Positions 62,036 through 64,000 of a stretch of 64,000 nucleotides of DNA are shown piece after piece (positions within the stretch are counted from its first letter, which is position 1; each line of letters opens with the position of its first letter). Below the pieces are notes generated by a model. The model had not been told where the DNA came from, made no database searches, and was given only the letters and a program-made list of their open reading frames with translations. Origin of the DNA: Bradyrhizobium sp. LLZ17 (GTDB lineage: Bacteria > Pseudomonadota > Alphaproteobacteria > Rhizobiales > Xanthobacteraceae); NCBI RefSeq assembly GCF_041200145.1, contig NZ_CP165734.1, positions 4,092,001-4,156,000 of the forward strand. Direction: 5' to 3'. The translations under genes and the position numbers were made by a program.

Positions 62036-62932
62036 TCAGCCCGTGGCCGCCAGCTGCTTCTCGATGATGCTCGCGACCCGCACCGGGGTTTCCAGCATGG
62101 AATAATGGCCGGCATCCTCGATGGTCTCGAACGTCACGCGCGGATAGGCCAGCGCAAAGGCATTCCGCAAAGGCTCGCCGCGATAGAACGGGATATCCAG
62201 TGCGCCGGTCACGACGTGCAACGGCGCGGCCAGCGCATGTGAATCGCCGGTGATGGCGGAGGTCGTGAACATCGTCAGGTAGCCGCGCATGGCCTCGACC
62301 GTGCCGGCTCCGCGGGCGATGGCGAGCTTGCGGTGCAGCCAGCCCGCGCCGTAACGATTCGACGTGCGGGCTGAGATCGCGCGGGCGGCGGCCTCATCCT
62401 GGTCGATGACGGCATTGAGCGCCTTCAGCGCGGCCTCGTCGGCGCGGAAGCCGGTGGGCGGCACCGGCGAGAACAGGGTCACGCTCTGGATCCGGCTTGG
62501 TGCCTCAAGCGCAATCTTCTGCGCCACCAATCCTGACATTGAATGGCCGATGAGATGGAATTGGCTGATGGCGAGCTCATCGGCGGTGCGCATCACGTCC
62601 GCGACCGCTTCCTCCAGCGTGTAACCGCCGCTCACGCCGCGCGACCAGCCGTACCCTCGCAAATCCATGAACACGAAGGTGTGGCGGGCGGGATCGAGAT
62701 AGGGCAGCACCTGCTCCCAGTTGACGTGGTCGCCGAGCCATTCATGCAGCACTACGCAGACCGCCGGTCCGTTGCCGACGCGACAGCGCCCGAGTTGGCC
62801 GCCCGTCGCCAGTTGCGGCGCGGACCAGGGCGATGTCGACGGCGGCGCGGTCGCGGCTGTGCCTTGCGCCAGCGCGGGCGCGGCGGCGATGGCAGTCAGT
62901 CCCAGGCCTTTCAGAACATCACGGCGTTGCAT
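62036..62932 (-). CDS. Alpha/beta hydrolase with Tat-type signal
   Basis: 298 aa from ATG 62930-62932; the upstream extension overlaps the divergent LysR promoter region and is rejected. N-terminal MQRRDVLKGLGLTAIAAAPALAQG is a twin-arginine-like leader. Oxyanion LHEWLGDHVNW, elbow GHSMSGLVAQK, acid TGALDIPF, catalytic His in EDAGHYSMLE. Exported hydrolase of unknown substrate; divergent from the LysR gene, its likely regulator. Confidence 0.9.
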   Translation of the reverse strand: MQRRDVLKGLGLTAIAAAPALAQGTAATAPPSTSPWSAPQLATGGQLGRCRVGNGPAVCVVLHEWLGDHVNWEQVLPYLDPARHTFVFMDLRGYGWSRGVSGGYTLEEAVADVMRTADELAISQFHLIGHSMSGLVAQKIALEAPSRIQSVTLFSPVPPTGFRADEAALKALNAVIDQDEAAARAISARTSNRYGAGWLHRKLAIARGAGTVEAMRGYLTMFTTSAITGDSHALAAPLHVVTGALDIPFYRGEPLRNAFALAYPRVTFETIEDAGHYSMLETPVRVASIIEKQLAATG

Positions 62933-63093
62933 GTGCTTCCTCCCACGCGACCAGTCGCGACCGGTGCGCATGCCTGATAGCGCGCGCCCCCGCACGGGAA
63001 AAATTGATTTTTGCAATGGCTTCATTGATAAATCTCATTCTGACCGCCCGTCCCGCCGGAGTCCTATCCGGCAGCGTGGTCCGGAGTTTTCCC

Positions 63094-63948
63094 ATGCCGA
63101 CGACCCTCGATATCGACACGCTCCGGTCGCTGCTCGCCATCGTCGAGCTGAAGAGTTTTTCGCGCGCAGCAAAGCAATTGGGGCGGTCGCAATCCGCCAT
63201 CAGCCTTCAGATCGCCCGGCTCGAAGCCGTGGTCGGCCATTCCCTGCTGGAGCGGGCGCGCGGCCGGGTGCTCGGCCCAACCGTAAAGGGGACGGAGCTG
63301 GTTGCGCATGCGCGAGAGATCGTCGCGCTGAACGAGCGCGCCGTCTACGCGATGCGCCGGCCGAACCCGGATGAGCAGATCAGGCTTGGCATGCCTGCAG
63401 ATTTTCTCGAACGTGACTTCGCGTCGGCCTTCGGCGAAATCCGCTCGCGCTTTCCCGAGGCACGGCTATCCGTGCGCACGGGCCTGTCGGCGCGGCTCGC
63501 GGACGATGTCGGTCTCGGCCGGCTCGATCTCGCCTTCTACAAGCGGGCCCCGTCAAACGCTGCCGAGGCCGCCATTGCGTTCGAGCCAATGGCCTGGTTC
63601 GGCAAGGCGGCTCGATCCGACGATGCCGTTCCGCTGGTGGCGTTCGCCGACGGCTGCGCCTATCGCGACGAAGCACTGCGCAGCCTGCGCCTCGGTCGGC
63701 GCGAATGGTCCATCGCCTGCGAGGCGCGCAGCCTTTCCGCGCTGGCTGGTGCCGTCGAGGCCGGCCTCGGCTACACGGCTTTGCCGCTCAAGCTGGGCAT
63801 GCGCAAATCACTGCGGCACGCGGACGATCTAGCGGACCTGCCGCAGCTCAATGCCGTCGAGCTCGCCCTTGGCATCACCCCCGGTCGCGACCTGCCTTTC
63901 GCCCGCGCAATCGGCAGCATCATCGCTGAGCGCTGCGCGCTCGCGTGA
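63094..63948 (+). CDS. LysR-family transcriptional regulator
   Basis: 284 aa using ATG 63094-63096 (MPTTLDIDTLRSLLAIVELKSFSRAAKQLGRSQSAISLQIARLEAVVG), which begins at the helix-turn-helix as the family does. An in-frame ATG at 63016 is possible but adds non-conserved residues. The effector domain (IRLGMPADFLERDFASAFGEIRSRFPEARLSVRTG) follows. Divergent from the Tat-exported hydrolase gene. Confidence 0.92.
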   Translation: MPTTLDIDTLRSLLAIVELKSFSRAAKQLGRSQSAISLQIARLEAVVGHSLLERARGRVLGPTVKGTELVAHAREIVALNERAVYAMRRPNPDEQIRLGMPADFLERDFASAFGEIRSRFPEARLSVRTGLSARLADDVGLGRLDLAFYKRAPSNAAEAAIAFEPMAWFGKAARSDDAVPLVAFADGCAYRDEALRSLRLGRREWSIACEARSLSALAGAVEAGLGYTALPLKLGMRKSLRHADDLADLPQLNAVELALGITPGRDLPFARAIGSIIAERCALA

Positions 63949-63999
63949 TGGCCGCAGCTTGCGGCGCGACAGGTACAACAGCACACCGATGATCGCGAA
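63829..63999 (-). other. Possible C-terminal end of a membrane protein gene entering from the right
   Basis: Minus frame open from the right edge reads FAIIGVLLYLSRRKLRPSRERAALSDD and then stops at 63829-63831. The hydrophobic segment followed by basic residues looks like a real membrane helix end, but it would overlap the LysR gene by 120 nt, so the true stop or frame is uncertain. Confidence 0.3.
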
Positions 64000-64000
64000 C

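Noticed and set aside
59962..62067. A 701-aa plus-strand open frame, and similar long frames at 656-2452, 3052-4593 and 21148-22848
   Set aside because: They lie opposite well-recognised genes, are His/Arg/Asp-rich low-information translations and have no family features; high GC creates them.

Overview
The window looks like chromosome of a Bradyrhizobium-type alphaproteobacterium (Nitrobacteraceae). The reasons are high GC, the order DUF2948-hisD-UPF0262-phosphatase-maf-yacG-tRNA-Phe, a full carbon-phosphorus lyase cluster next to phnCDE, and many dispersed palindromic intergenic repeats of the kind common in that genus. I recognised no transposase, integrase, prophage or CRISPR array.

Layout. 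1-6.0 kb: a CUT1 sugar ABC transporter operon with a sugar-phosphate isomerase-like gene, divergent from a LacI regulator across a perfect 16-bp operator. 6.0-12.9 kb: a PaoABC-type periplasmic molybdenum aldehyde oxidoreductase with a hydroxynitrile-lyase-like cupin, an efflux MFS protein and a LysR regulator; a degraded duplicate of the MFS promoter region lies at the other end of this block. 13-14.2 kb: SnoaL-like gene plus TetR regulator. 14.4-23.4 kb: tRNA-Phe, yacG, maf, LMW phosphatase, UPF0262, hisD, DUF2948, then a set of redox and hydrolase genes ending at tRNA-Thr. 23.4-26.3 kb: structured non-coding DNA, two AT-richer membrane proteins and a cupin between repeats. 26.4-32.1 kb: housekeeping enzymes (dienelactone hydrolase, LLM oxidoreductase, metY-type sulfhydrylase, hydrolase, H1-like basic protein, PPOX protein). 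32.1-44.9 kb: phosphonate uptake and C-P lyase (phnGHIJKLMN, phnF, phnCDEE, an acetyltransferase and a DUF1045 gene) with Pho boxes and a PhnF-type operator. 45-53.2 kb: DapA-family lyase, chemoreceptor, MarR/enoyl-CoA hydratase pair, TetR and an EmrAB-like pump. 53.3-55 kb: a ClpS-zinc finger-AAA+ fusion protein. 55-64 kb: tannase-family esterase, GntP-type permease, patatin, SerA, rhodanese, alpha/beta hydrolase, LysR.

The best candidate for something undescribed is the fusion gene at 53257-54975. One chain carries a complete ClpS-like N-degron adaptor domain with an altered pocket, a ClpX-like four-cysteine zinc finger, an unassigned middle region and a classical AAA ATPase, and it has no protease domain.

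A second major observation is that nine otherwise intact genes each carry exactly one +1 or -1 frameshift. They include phnD and phnN inside a complete operon. Two lie in homopolymers and five touch a GATC. This looks more like residual sequencing error, perhaps at methylated sites, than gene decay. It also makes automatic callers produce false fusion proteins.
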